This document shows positions 16,345 through 24,205 of a DNA stretch of 37,902 nucleotides, piece after piece (position 1 is the first letter of the stretch; every line of letters begins with the position of its first letter). Source of the stretch: Streptomyces sp. A1277 (GTDB lineage Bacteria > Actinomycetota > Actinomycetes > Streptomycetales > Streptomycetaceae); contig NZ_SSBI01000064.1 of NCBI RefSeq assembly GCF_004795015.1, positions 1 through 37,902 of the forward strand, read 5' to 3'. Made by a program: the position numbers and the translations under genes. Below the pieces are notes generated by a model. That model saw only the letters and a program-made list of their open reading frames with translations. It did not search any database and was not told where the DNA came from.

Positions 16345-17982
16345 TCAGCCGGCCCTGCGGTGAACCTTCGAACGCGACCGCTTCTCGATGTACATCCGCT
16401 GGTCGGCGGAGCGCAGCACCTCTTCGGCCGTCATCCCGCAGGCCGCCCAGCCGATGCCGAAGCTCGCCCCGACCCGCACCGCGCGCCCGTCCACCCGGAT
16501 CGGCGGAATGATCGCGTTCCGCAGGCGCACCGCCAGGTCAGCGGCGTCCGCTGCGCCCAGGCCGTCCGCGAGCACGACGAATTCGTCACCCCCGAGCCGG
16601 GCGACGGTGTCCCCGTCCCGGACGCACGTGGTGAGCCGGCGGGCCACCTCGATGAGGACCGCGTCACCCGTGTGGTGCCCGAAGCGGTCGTTGATCGACT
16701 TGAAGCCGTCCAGGTCGCAGAAGAGGACCGCGAGCCCCTTCGAGCCGTCGTCGTGCTCCGTGTCCGGCGCGACCGCGTGCACATGGTGGTCGAACGGGCC
16801 CGCGCCCGGGCCGCCCGGCGGGTAGCCCTGCGCCCGCGCGTCGTCCACGTCCCCGTACGCCGCGTCCAGCGCCTCCACGTCGGTGGTCGCCACCGCGTGC
16901 GGGCGGTTGCACAGCCGGGCGCCGAGCCGGGCCCGCAGCTCCGCGCTGTTGGGCAGCCCGGTCAGCGCGTCGTGCGAGGCGCGGTGGGCGAGGTTCAGCT
17001 CGTGGCGCTTGCGCTCCTCTATGTCCTCGACGTGCGTCAGCAGGAAACGCGGCCCGTCCGCGGTGTCCGCGACGACGGAGTTGCGCAGCGAGACCCAGAG
17101 GTACGTGCCGTCCCGGCGGCCGAGGCGCAGTTCGGCGCGGCCCCCCTCGGCGGAGGTGCGGAGCAGGGTGCCGATGTCCTCGGGGTGGACCAGGTCGGCG
17201 AAGGAGTAGCGGCGCAGCACGGATGCGGGGCGGCCCAGCAGCCGGCACAGCGCGTCGTTGGTCCGCAGCAGCCGCCCGTGCTGGTCGCCGCCCATCTCGG
17301 CGATCGCCATGCCGCTGGGGGCGTACTCGAATGCCTGGCGGAAGGACTCCTCGCTGGCCCGCAGCGCCTGCTGCTCGCGCTCCAGGCGGACCAGGGCCCG
17401 CTGCATGTTGGCCCGGAGCCTCGCGTTGCTGATCGCGATGGCGGACTGCGAGGCGTACATCTGAAGGGCCTCGCGCCCCCAGGCTCCCGGGCGGCGCCCG
17501 TTGCGGGGCCGGTCGACGGATATGACGCCCAGGAGGTCGGAGCCGCCGCCGGAGGCGTACATCGGGGCGTAGAGCCGGTCCTGCGGGTGCCACTCGTCCT
17601 CGAAGCGGGGCTCGGGGCCCTCGGTGTGCCACTGCGGTACGTCGTCGTCGAGGAGGATCCAGCCGTCGGTGTGCGGTATGAAGCGCAGCTCGTCCCATAT
17701 CTCGCCCATGGCGAGCCGGCGTTCCCAGGAGGCGCGGGAGCCGACCCGGCCGGTGATCAGGGCCTCGGCGGCGTGGTTGCCGGCGAAGGCGGCGACGACT
17801 AGGTCGCCGTCGGGGCGGACGAGATTGACGCAGGCCAGCTCGTAGCCGAGACCGGCGACGATTCCGTCGGCCACGGTCTGCAGTGTGTCGGCCAGGCTCC
17901 GCGCCGTGTTGAGATCGGCGACGGCCTGGTGCAGTTGCCGCATCGTCGCGAGGCGGACGTACGGCTCCGACTCGGCCTCCAT
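16345..17982 (-). CDS. cdgB: GAF-PAS-GGDEF diguanylate cyclase (CdgB type)
   Basis: This 545-aa protein without transmembrane segments has an N-terminal GAF domain (about 30-190), a PAS/PAC domain (about 210-325) and a GGDEF domain (about 335-545). The active-site motif is intact (RLGGDEFVV, GGDEF at 464-468), and RDGD lies five residues before it, matching the RxxD inhibitory site. It should make cyclic di-GMP from two GTP. A roughly 50-residue Gly/Pro/His-rich insertion interrupts the GGDEF fold between SAELRARLGAR and LAVLFCDLDGF. ATG at 17982 has GGGGAG upstream. The domain order matches Streptomyces CdgB, a developmental cyclase and BldD target. No EAL domain is present. Confidence 0.92.
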   Translation of the reverse strand: MEAESEPYVRLATMRQLHQAVADLNTARSLADTLQTVADGIVAGLGYELACVNLVRPDGDLVVAAFAGNHAAEALITGRVGSRASWERRLAMGEIWDELRFIPHTDGWILLDDDVPQWHTEGPEPRFEDEWHPQDRLYAPMYASGGGSDLLGVISVDRPRNGRRPGAWGREALQMYASQSAIAISNARLRANMQRALVRLEREQQALRASEESFRQAFEYAPSGMAIAEMGGDQHGRLLRTNDALCRLLGRPASVLRRYSFADLVHPEDIGTLLRTSAEGGRAELRLGRRDGTYLWVSLRNSVVADTADGPRFLLTHVEDIEERKRHELNLAHRASHDALTGLPNSAELRARLGARLCNRPHAVATTDVEALDAAYGDVDDARAQGYPPGGPGAGPFDHHVHAVAPDTEHDDGSKGLAVLFCDLDGFKSINDRFGHHTGDAVLIEVARRLTTCVRDGDTVARLGGDEFVVLADGLGAADAADLAVRLRNAIIPPIRVDGRAVRVGASFGIGWAACGMTAEEVLRSADQRMYIEKRSRSKVHRRAG

Positions 17983-18034
17983 TGCTCGCACTCCCCGAGA
18001 CCTCGACAGCACTCCAGGTTTCATATCGACGTAC

Positions 18035-18058
18035 GTGACGTACTTACTGCAGTGTCAC
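18035..18058. promoter_or_regulatory. Inverted repeats resembling a BldD site upstream of cdgB
   Basis: GTGAC-N14-GTCAC spans 18035-18058. Inside it TTAC-N6-GTCA (18044-18057) is one base longer than the recalled BldD consensus TNAC-N5-GTNA. It lies 53-76 bp before the cdgB start, where a BldD operator would be expected. The match is imperfect. Confidence 0.35.
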
Positions 18059-18117
18059 GGCCACTGAATCACAGCGAGCTGTGCACCCGGTACACAGGGT
18101 CAACAAATATTGCACTC

Positions 18118-18133
18118 TGTGACTCAAGTCACA
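18118..18133. promoter_or_regulatory. Perfect CRP-type palindrome
   Basis: TGTGA-CTCAAG-TCACA is an exact match to the CRP consensus TGTGA-N6-TCACA. It lies in the cdgB/flavin-reductase divergent intergenic region, 136 bp from cdgB and 112 bp from the flavin reductase. Streptomyces Crp uses a similar motif; which gene it controls is unknown. Confidence 0.55.
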
Positions 18134-18244
18134 AGAGTTGGCAAAGAGGTGGGCCGGGCCGGTGCCGCACGGGCCTGGTCCTAGGACCCGGCTGGTCCCC
18201 TGGCCCGATGCGGGGGCATACCGGGCGCGGCTAGCGTTCCCGGT

Positions 18245-18808
18245 GTGTTGCAGACGAAGCCCCCCACCCCGCGTACCGAGCCCGTCCCCCATGCTGAGGG
18301 GGTGAGCAACGAAGAGTTCCGCGCCGCACTCGCCCGCCTGGCGGCCGGCGTGGTGCTGGTCACCGCCCAGGAGCCGCCGCTCGACGAGGACGGGCGCGGC
18401 GAGGACGTCGGCATGACCGCGACCGCCTTCATGTCGGTGTCGCTGGACCCGCCGCTGGTGATGGTGAGCCTGCGCAACGACTCCCGGATGGACGATCTGC
18501 TCTCCGAGCAGCCGCTGTGGGCGGTGTCGGTGCTGGCGGAGAGCCAGCGGCACATCGCGGGGCGGTTCGCGATGAAGGGCCGGATCAGCGACCGGCTGCT
18601 GTTCGAGGACATCCCGTACACGCGCGGCGAGGTCACCGGGGCCCCGCTGGCCGGCGGCGCGCTGGCGACGCTGGAGTGCCGGACCGAGCAGCGGGTCCTG
18701 GCGGGCGACCACACGCTGGTGATCGGGCGGGTGCTCGGGGCGCGGGTGGAGAGCGGGGAGAGCGGTCCGCTGACGTACTTCCGCGGGCGCTACCGGCAGT
18801 TGGGCTGA
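18245..18808 (+). CDS. Flavin reductase family (FMN-binding split-barrel) protein
   Basis: This 187-aa protein has the flavin-reductase-like FMN-binding domain starting at NEEFRAALARLAAGVVLVTA, then MTATAFMSVSLDPPLVMVSL (FMN contacts), WAVSVLAESQRHIAGRFA, and a C-terminal DHTLVIGRVL with YFRGRYRQL. Such proteins reduce FMN with NAD(P)H or supply reduced flavin to a monooxygenase; no partner oxygenase is nearby. The GTG at 18245 follows -10 TAGCGT (18232-18237) by 7 nt with no Shine-Dalgarno, so a leaderless mRNA is likely. A GTG at 18302 is a shorter alternative that keeps the whole domain. Confidence 0.85.
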   Translation: MLQTKPPTPRTEPVPHAEGVSNEEFRAALARLAAGVVLVTAQEPPLDEDGRGEDVGMTATAFMSVSLDPPLVMVSLRNDSRMDDLLSEQPLWAVSVLAESQRHIAGRFAMKGRISDRLLFEDIPYTRGEVTGAPLAGGALATLECRTEQRVLAGDHTLVIGRVLGARVESGESGPLTYFRGRYRQLG

Positions 18809-18937
18809 CCCCACCCTTGGGGGGTCCCGACTGACCCCACCCTTGGGGGGTTCCGACTGACCCCACCCTTGGGGGGGCCCGACCGACCCCACCCTTGGGG
18901 GGTTCCGACTGACCCCACCCTTGGGGGGGGTTCCCGA
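18806..18937. repeat. Five tandem 26-28-bp hairpin repeats between convergent genes
   Basis: Five copies of TGACCCCACCCTTGGGGGG-YCCGAC run head to tail (18806-18831, 18832-18857, 18858-18883, 18884-18909, 18910-18937) without spacers. Each forms a small hairpin (ACCCC with GGGGT). The first copy supplies the TGA stop of the flavin reductase gene, and the last ends 8 bp before the ArfB stop. They may act as stacked terminators. Confidence 0.92.
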
Positions 18938-18944
18938 CTGTCGT

Positions 18945-19370
18945 CTACCAGTCGCGGCCCGAGCGGCCGCGCTTGGTGTCGCCGCGCTGCTTCTTCTCGC
19001 GCAGCCGGCGTTCGTTGATGCCGCGGGGCACCTTGCGCTTCACGCGCGGCTTGGGGGGCGGGGCGGTGGCCTCGGCCAGCAGGGCGGTGAGCCGTACGGC
19101 GGCCGTCTCGCGGTTGCGCCACTGGGAGCGGTGCTCCGAGGAGCGGACGGAGATCACGCCGTCGGTCAGCCGGCCGGCCAGGCGGTCCAGGGCGCGTTCC
19201 TTCCACACCTCGGGCAGCGCCTCGGTGGCCCCGAGGTCGAAGCGCAGCTCCACCTGGGAGTCGCTGGTGTTGACGTGCTGCCCGCCGGGCCCGGAGGACC
19301 GCGAGAAACGCCACATGAGCTCGGCCTCCGGCAGGGAGACCGAACCGCGGATGACATAGGGCCCGGACAT
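18945..19370 (-). CDS. arfB: Peptidyl-tRNA hydrolase ArfB (stalled-ribosome release factor)
   Basis: This 141-aa protein frees stalled ribosomes by hydrolysing peptidyl-tRNA. It carries the release-factor GGQ motif in RSSGPGGQHVNT (G29-G30-Q31) and a basic C-terminal tail (KPRVKRKVPRGINERRLREKK) of the kind that enters the empty mRNA channel. The length suits ArfB/YaeJ and is too short for RF1 or RF2. I take ATG at 19370 (MSGPYVIRG) with GGGG 12 nt upstream; ATG at 19379 adds three residues and cannot be excluded. It converges on the flavin reductase across the tandem repeats. Confidence 0.93.
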   Translation of the reverse strand: MSGPYVIRGSVSLPEAELMWRFSRSSGPGGQHVNTSDSQVELRFDLGATEALPEVWKERALDRLAGRLTDGVISVRSSEHRSQWRNRETAAVRLTALLAEATAPPPKPRVKRKVPRGINERRLREKKQRGDTKRGRSGRDW

Positions 19371-19549
19371 GACACCCATGTTCCCCGCCCCGGCGGGTGT
19401 TCGTCACCTCCTTTTGCCGCGCCCCGGGCCCCTTTCGGCAAAGAAAGTAAAGGCGGGCGGAACCTCCCGGTCCCCTGTCGGCGTTATGAACGGTGACGGT
19501 AGCTTCGTGACGGCACGAAGCCCGCACCCGAAGATGAAAGGGACTTCCC

Positions 19550-20125
19550 ATGGCAGTAAGCCTGTCCAAGGGCGGCAACGTCTCCCTCACCAAGGAGGCC
19601 CCCGGCCTCACCGCCGTCACGGTCGGCCTCGGCTGGGACGTCCGTACCACCACCGGCACCGACTTCGACCTCGACGCCTCGGCCATCGCGGTCAACGCGG
19701 CGGGCAAGGTCTACTCGGACGCCCACTTCGTCTTCTTCAACAACAAGTCGACGCCGGACCAGACCATCGTGCACACCGGTGACAACGTCACGGGTGAGGG
19801 CGAGGGCGACGACGAGCAGATCAACGTCAACCTGGCGGGCCTGCCGGCCGACGTCGACAAGATCGTCTTCCCGGTCTCCATCTACGACGCCGAGACCCGC
19901 AGCCAGAACTTCGGCCAGGTGCGCAACGCCTACATCCGCATCCTGAACCAGGCCGGCGGCTCGGAGATCGCGCGCTACGACCTCAGCGAGGACGCCGCCA
20001 CCGAGACCGCCATGGTCTTCGGCGAGCTGTACCGCAACGGCGCCGAGTGGAAGTTCCGCGCCGTGGGCCAGGGTTACGCCTCCGGCCTGCGCGGCATCGC
20101 GCAGGACTTCGGCGTCAGCCTCTGA
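19550..20125 (+). CDS. terD: TerD-family calcium-binding stress protein
   Basis: This 191-aa cytoplasmic protein of full family length has the TerD beta-sandwich: VSLSKGGNVSLTKEAPGL, the acidic Ca2+ site TDFDLDASAIAV, then DAHFVFFNNK, HTGDNVTGEGEGDDEQI and the C-terminal GYASGLRGIAQDFGV. TerD proteins are linked to tellurite and other stress resistance and to development in Streptomyces; no other ter gene adjoins. AAGGGAC lies 7 nt before the ATG. The 170 bp upstream contain GGAAC (19459-19463) and GTTAT (19483-19487) 19 bp apart, a possible ECF-sigma promoter, one base off usual spacing. Transcription ends at a strong hairpin. Confidence 0.95.
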   Translation: MAVSLSKGGNVSLTKEAPGLTAVTVGLGWDVRTTTGTDFDLDASAIAVNAAGKVYSDAHFVFFNNKSTPDQTIVHTGDNVTGEGEGDDEQINVNLAGLPADVDKIVFPVSIYDAETRSQNFGQVRNAYIRILNQAGGSEIARYDLSEDAATETAMVFGELYRNGAEWKFRAVGQGYASGLRGIAQDFGVSL

Positions 20126-20148
20126 CGCTCCGTCCACCCGTTTCACGC

Positions 20149-20183
20149 AAGCCCCCGGCCGAACGTCCTGCGGCCGGGGGCTT
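20149..20183 (+). terminator. terD terminator
   Basis: A perfect 13-bp stem (20149-20161 with 20171-20183) and a 9-nt loop lie 23 nt after the terD stop. The 3' arm runs into the adjoining 24-bp tandem repeat. Confidence 0.85.
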
Positions 20184-20276
20184 CCGTGTGTCCGCACACC
20201 GGCGCTTCCGTGTGTCCGCACACCGGCGCTTCCGCGTATCCGCACATCAGCGCTTCCGCGTATCCGCCCATAGACG
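20181..20276. repeat. Four tandem 24-bp repeats after terD
   Basis: Units at 20181-20204 and 20205-20228 are identical (CTTCCGTGTGTCCGCACA plus CCGGCG). Units at 20229-20252 and 20253-20276 differ at a few positions (GCGTAT for GTGTGT, for example). Each contains a short inverted repeat (GTGTG/CACAC in the first two). The rest of the gap to the protease gene, 20277-20448, holds nothing I recognise beyond its presumed promoter. Confidence 0.9.
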
Positions 20277-20448
20277 GGCCCGGCCCCGACTTGACCGAAG
20301 TCCGCCGGATAACGGACATGAACGCACCCCAGTCGGACAAGAACTGGTCAAGGAAATGTGAGGCATTTGTTAGTGCACCGTCAATAGTGGTCATTCAGTG
20401 GCACGCTCTCGGCTCGTAACCCCCCACGGAACGAGCAACGGAGCCCGT

Positions 20449-22029
20449 ATGACCCCCCACATGAACACCCGTCGCGCCGCAGCCCTGGCCGCCGTGGCCG
20501 CGATGGTCGTCGTCGGGACGCAGACCGGTGCGGCGAACGCCCACCCGAACACCCCCGGCGACACCTCCTCCGCCTCCCCCGTCTCCACCCCGGCCTTCAG
20601 CACCGCCTCCGCCCGCACCGCCGCCATCAAGTCCGCCCAGACCGACGCCTCTTCGACCGCGAGCACCCTGAAGCTCGGCGCCAAGGAGAAGCTGATCGCC
20701 CGTGACGTGATCAAGGACGCCAACGGCACGGTCCACACCCGCTACGAGCGCGCCTATGACGGCCTGCCCGTCCTCGGCGGCGACCTCGTCACCCACACCG
20801 CCGCCGACGGCACGCTCAAGAGCGTCACCAAGGCCACCACCGCCCGCATATCCGTGCCGTCCACGACGGCGAAGATCAAGACCGCGGCCAGCGCCCGCAA
20901 GGTGATCTGGGCGGGCGACGGCACCCCCGTCCTCGCCCTGGAATCCGTGAAGACCGGCGTGCAGAAGGACGGCACCCCCAGCCGCAAGCGCGTCATCACC
21001 GACGCCACCACCGGCAAGGTCCTGCAGAGCTACGAGGAGATCGAGACCGCCGGCATCGGCAACAGCCAGTACAGCGGCAAGGTCGACGTCTCCACCACCG
21101 CGTCCGGCTCCGGCTTCGACCTGACCGACGGCGACCGCGGCGGCCACAAGACCTACGACCTGAACCAGGGCTCCAGCGGCACCGGCGCCCTCGTCACCGA
21201 CGACGACGACACCTGGGGCGACGGCACCGGTGACGACCGCCAGACCGCCGCCGTCGACGCCCACTACGGCGCCGCCAAGACCTGGGACTTCTACAAGTCC
21301 GCGTTCGGCCGCGACGGCATCGCCGGCGACGGCAAGGCCGCCTACTCCCGGGTCCACTACGGCGACGCGTACGTCAACGCCTTCTGGGACGACAGCTGCT
21401 TCTGCATGACCTACGGCGACGGCGCCGACAACAAGAGCGCCCTCACCGCCCTCGACGTCGCCGGCCACGAGATGAGCCACGGCCTCACCTCCTCCACCGC
21501 CAACCTCAACTACTCGGGCGAGTCCGGCGGGCTCAACGAAGCCACCAGCGACATCTTCGGCACCTCCGTCGAGTTCTTCGCCGACAACACCACCGACGCC
21601 GGCGACTACCTCATCGGCGAGAAGATCGACATCAACGGCGACGGCAGCCCGCTGCGCTACATGGACGAGCCCAGTAAGGACGGCGGCTCGGCCGACTACT
21701 GGGACAGCGGCGTCGGCGGCCTCGACGTCCACTACTCCTCCGGCGTCGCCAACCACTTCTTCTACCTGCTGGCCGAGGGCAGCGGCGCCAAGACCATCAA
21801 CGGCGTCGACTACGACTCCCCCACCGCCGACGGCTCCACCGTCACCGGCATCGGCCGGGACAAGGCCGTCCAGATCTGGTACAAGGCCCTGTCCGAGTAC
21901 ATGACCTCCACCACCGACTACGCCGACGCCCGCACCGCCACCGAGAAGGCGGCCACCGACCTCTACGGGGCCGACAGCGCCGAACTGAAGGCCGTCGACG
22001 CGGCCTGGAGCGGCGTCAACGTCAAGTAA
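20449..22029 (+). CDS. Secreted M4 (thermolysin-like) neutral metalloprotease preproenzyme
   Basis: This 526-aa preproprotein carries a signal peptide (MTPHMNTRRAAAL then a hydrophobic stretch, likely cut after GAANA near residue 31), an FTP/PepSY-type propeptide to about residue 200, and the M4 catalytic domain. Zinc ligands are H340 and H344 in HEMSH and E364 in GGLNEATSD; E341 is the catalytic base, and the DVHYSSGVANHFFYLLAEG segment supplies the transition-state His. Such enzymes are exported and mature by autocleavage. ATG at 20449 has ACGGAG upstream; ATG at 20461 is also possible. No inhibitor gene is adjacent. A membrane aminopeptidase gene converges 26 bp downstream. Confidence 0.95.
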   Translation: MTPHMNTRRAAALAAVAAMVVVGTQTGAANAHPNTPGDTSSASPVSTPAFSTASARTAAIKSAQTDASSTASTLKLGAKEKLIARDVIKDANGTVHTRYERAYDGLPVLGGDLVTHTAADGTLKSVTKATTARISVPSTTAKIKTAASARKVIWAGDGTPVLALESVKTGVQKDGTPSRKRVITDATTGKVLQSYEEIETAGIGNSQYSGKVDVSTTASGSGFDLTDGDRGGHKTYDLNQGSSGTGALVTDDDDTWGDGTGDDRQTAAVDAHYGAAKTWDFYKSAFGRDGIAGDGKAAYSRVHYGDAYVNAFWDDSCFCMTYGDGADNKSALTALDVAGHEMSHGLTSSTANLNYSGESGGLNEATSDIFGTSVEFFADNTTDAGDYLIGEKIDINGDGSPLRYMDEPSKDGGSADYWDSGVGGLDVHYSSGVANHFFYLLAEGSGAKTINGVDYDSPTADGSTVTGIGRDKAVQIWYKALSEYMTSTTDYADARTATEKAATDLYGADSAELKAVDAAWSGVNVK

Positions 22030-22055
22030 CCCGCCACGCCCCGACCAGGAGCCGG

Positions 22056-23558
22056 TCAGCCGTCCGCGGCGGGCCGGCTCCTGCCGTACAGCCACGCCTT
22101 CCACAACCCCGACAGATCCTGCCCGGTCTCCTCCTCCACGTACGCGGTGAAGTCCGCCGTCGACGCGTTGCCGTGCCGGTGCGCCTTCGTCCAGCCCTTC
22201 AGCAGCGCGAAGAACTCCTCGTCGTCGTCCACCGCCTCACGGATCTTGTGGATGACCATCGCCCCGCGCCCGTACACCGGCTGCTCGGAGATGTCCGCGG
22301 CGGAGGGCGGATCGGCGGGCGGGAACGCCCAGTTGTCCTCGTCCTCGTACTCGTCGTCGAACGACTCATCGGCCGGGGTGTCCTCCTTCTCCTCCGCCCA
22401 CAGCCACTCCGCGTACGTCGCCAGCCCCTCGTTCAGCCACATGTCGCGCCAGCTCTTCGGCGTGACCGAGTCGCCGAACCACTGGTGCGCCATCTCGTGG
22501 ACGAGCGTCTCCATGTCCGGCGGGCCGGGGAAGACCGGCCGGTTCTGCGTCTCCAGCGCGTACCCGGCGTCGTGCTCGCGTTCCACGATCGCGCCCGTCG
22601 CCGAGAACGGATACGGCCCGAAGTGCTCCGCCTCCCACGCCACCACCTCCGGCACCCTGGCCACCGCCCGCGCGCTCGCCTTCGCCACCTCCGGGTCCAC
22701 GGCGGTGAAGACCGTGGTCCCGCCCGCCATGGTCGACGTCTTCGTCTCGAACCGCCCGACCGCCAGCGTCGCGAGATAGCTCGCCATCGGCTCGGCGGTG
22801 TGCCAGCGGTAGGTCGTACGGCCCTTCTCCGTCGTCGGCGGACCGGCCAACACCCCGTTGGAGACCGCCGTCAGCCCCTTCGGAACGGTGACCGTCAGGT
22901 CGTACGCGGCCTTGTCGCTCGGGTGGTGGTTGCCCGGGAACCAGGCCATCGAACCGGTCGGCTCACCGAGCGCGAGCGCCCCGTCGCCGGTCGGCAGCCA
23001 GCCCTCCTCCGACTCGTCCGGATCGGTGATCGTCTTCGGGGAGCCGGAGTAGCGCACGACGGCCCGGAACGTCTCGCCCCGGCGCAGCCGGTCCTCGACC
23101 TTCGCGTCCGTACGCAGCGTCAGCTCGTTGCCCGCCCGGTTGACGGCGGCCGGACGCCCCTCCACGGTCGCCGAGTCCACGGTCAGCCCGGCCAGGTCCA
23201 GATTGAACGAGCTGAGGTCCTGGGTGGCCCGCGCGGTGATCTCCACGCTCCCGCGCAGCCGCTGCTCGTCCGGGTCCACGTCCAGTGTGATGGCGTAGTG
23301 CGTCACGTCGTAGCCGCCGTTGCCCAGCTTCGGGAAGTACGGGTCGCGCACCCCGGACGCACCCGGCTTACCCTCCACCCCACCCGTACACGCGGGCGCG
23401 AGAAGGGCGAGGGCGAGCAGCAGGACGGCCGCCCCGGTCGCCCTTCGGGGCGCGCGCCTGCGGGCCGCGCCCGCCGTACGGGACGTGCCCGGTGTCCGGG
23501 GCGTGCCCGCCGTACGGGACGTACGGGGCGTCGCGCGTACCGGGGTTCGATGATCCAC
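22056..23558 (-). CDS. M1-family metallopeptidase lipoprotein (aminopeptidase N-like)
   Basis: This 500-aa protein starts with an Arg/Thr-rich stretch of imperfect RTxGTxRT repeats, then a hydrophobic segment and lipobox LAPAC (Cys57), so it should be anchored outside the membrane. The catalytic domain has HEMAHQW (H354, E355, H358) and the third ligand E377 in NEGLATYAE; the GAMEN position reads ALETQNR. It ends near residue 500 and lacks the large C-terminal domain of full-length PepN. It probably trims peptides outside the cell, perhaps those left by the convergent M4 protease. The GTG start follows -10 TAGGAT (plus-strand 23566-23571) by 7 nt, suggesting a leaderless mRNA. Confidence 0.92.
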   Translation of the reverse strand: MDHRTPVRATPRTSRTAGTPRTPGTSRTAGAARRRAPRRATGAAVLLLALALLAPACTGGVEGKPGASGVRDPYFPKLGNGGYDVTHYAITLDVDPDEQRLRGSVEITARATQDLSSFNLDLAGLTVDSATVEGRPAAVNRAGNELTLRTDAKVEDRLRRGETFRAVVRYSGSPKTITDPDESEEGWLPTGDGALALGEPTGSMAWFPGNHHPSDKAAYDLTVTVPKGLTAVSNGVLAGPPTTEKGRTTYRWHTAEPMASYLATLAVGRFETKTSTMAGGTTVFTAVDPEVAKASARAVARVPEVVAWEAEHFGPYPFSATGAIVEREHDAGYALETQNRPVFPGPPDMETLVHEMAHQWFGDSVTPKSWRDMWLNEGLATYAEWLWAEEKEDTPADESFDDEYEDEDNWAFPPADPPSAADISEQPVYGRGAMVIHKIREAVDDDEEFFALLKGWTKAHRHGNASTADFTAYVEEETGQDLSGLWKAWLYGRSRPAADG

Positions 23559-23679
23559 GCCGGTGATCCTATGTGCGGAATGTCGGATTCCGGGGCTCGT
23601 GGCCGACGCACGCCCTCACCCCGGACCCGCCCCGGCCACTGATGCCGGGCCGACACGCCGGGCATGACACCATCGAACC

Positions 23680-24177
23680 GTGCTCGACATCGGCTACTCC
23701 CTCTCCCGCCGCTTCCCCGACCCCCCGCAGACCGACTACCGCCGGGCGGACGTCCGCGCCCTGCGCCACGACCTGTTCTCCGGGGACGTCTACCTCGCGG
23801 ACACCAAGGAGGACCGCGAAGTATCCACAGCCTGGGGATGGGTGCCGGTACTCGACTTCGCCTGGGCCCTCTGCGACATCGTCGAACAGATCGACCAGGA
23901 CCCCCGCGGCAACCGCTCGCACCGCCGCCAGTACGCCGAACTCGACTTCACCGAGTCCTCCGACCGCATGCTCTTCGAACGCCGCTTCGGCTGGGTCGAC
24001 ATCGAAGCCGACTGGATGGCCCCCGAAGAACCACCCCTCACCTTCAGCCACTCCCTCCTGCGCCGCGAAGCCCGCGACTTCCTGCACGACCTGATCGCCG
24101 ACCTCGCCGACATGCACGAAGGTCTCGCCGACAACCCCGCCGTCTGGGACCTCCAGGCCCGCTTCCCCCGCCTCTGA
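23680..24177 (+). CDS. Conserved hypothetical protein, 165 aa
   Basis: I do not assign this protein to a functional family. It is acidic and soluble-looking, with no signal peptide or transmembrane helix. Notable stretches are VLDIGYSLSRRFPDPPQTDYRRADVR, rich in aromatics near STAWGWVPVLDFAWALCDI, RRFGWVDIEADWM, and a helical acidic C-terminus RDFLHDLIADLADMHEGL. Codon usage is typical of the neighbours, so it is a real gene. The GTG at 23680 has no Shine-Dalgarno; CACCAT (23668-23673) 6 nt before it may be the -10 of a leaderless mRNA. The next gene converges 28 bp downstream. Confidence 0.75.
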   Translation: MLDIGYSLSRRFPDPPQTDYRRADVRALRHDLFSGDVYLADTKEDREVSTAWGWVPVLDFAWALCDIVEQIDQDPRGNRSHRRQYAELDFTESSDRMLFERRFGWVDIEADWMAPEEPPLTFSHSLLRREARDFLHDLIADLADMHEGLADNPAVWDLQARFPRL

Positions 24178-24205
24178 CCCACCCCGAGGCCGGCGGCCCG
24201 ACCCC

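Noticed and set aside
18806..18937. CRISPR-like array
   Set aside because: The repeats abut with no spacers, and no cas genes are present.
19459..19487. ECF-sigma (SigR/SigE-like) promoter of terD
   Set aside because: GGAAC and GTTAT are 19 bp apart, one more than usual, and each is short; it is kept only as a remark in the terD entry.
20143..20394. Possible 83-aa protein on the minus strand with an octapeptide repeat
   Set aside because: It reads through the terD terminator and the 24-bp DNA repeat, has only a poor ribosome-binding site and an unconvincing start, and overlaps the protease promoter region.
20395..22104. 569-codon open frame on the minus strand
   Set aside because: It is antisense to the M4 protease gene; the Gly/Val/Asp-rich translation mirrors codon bias only.
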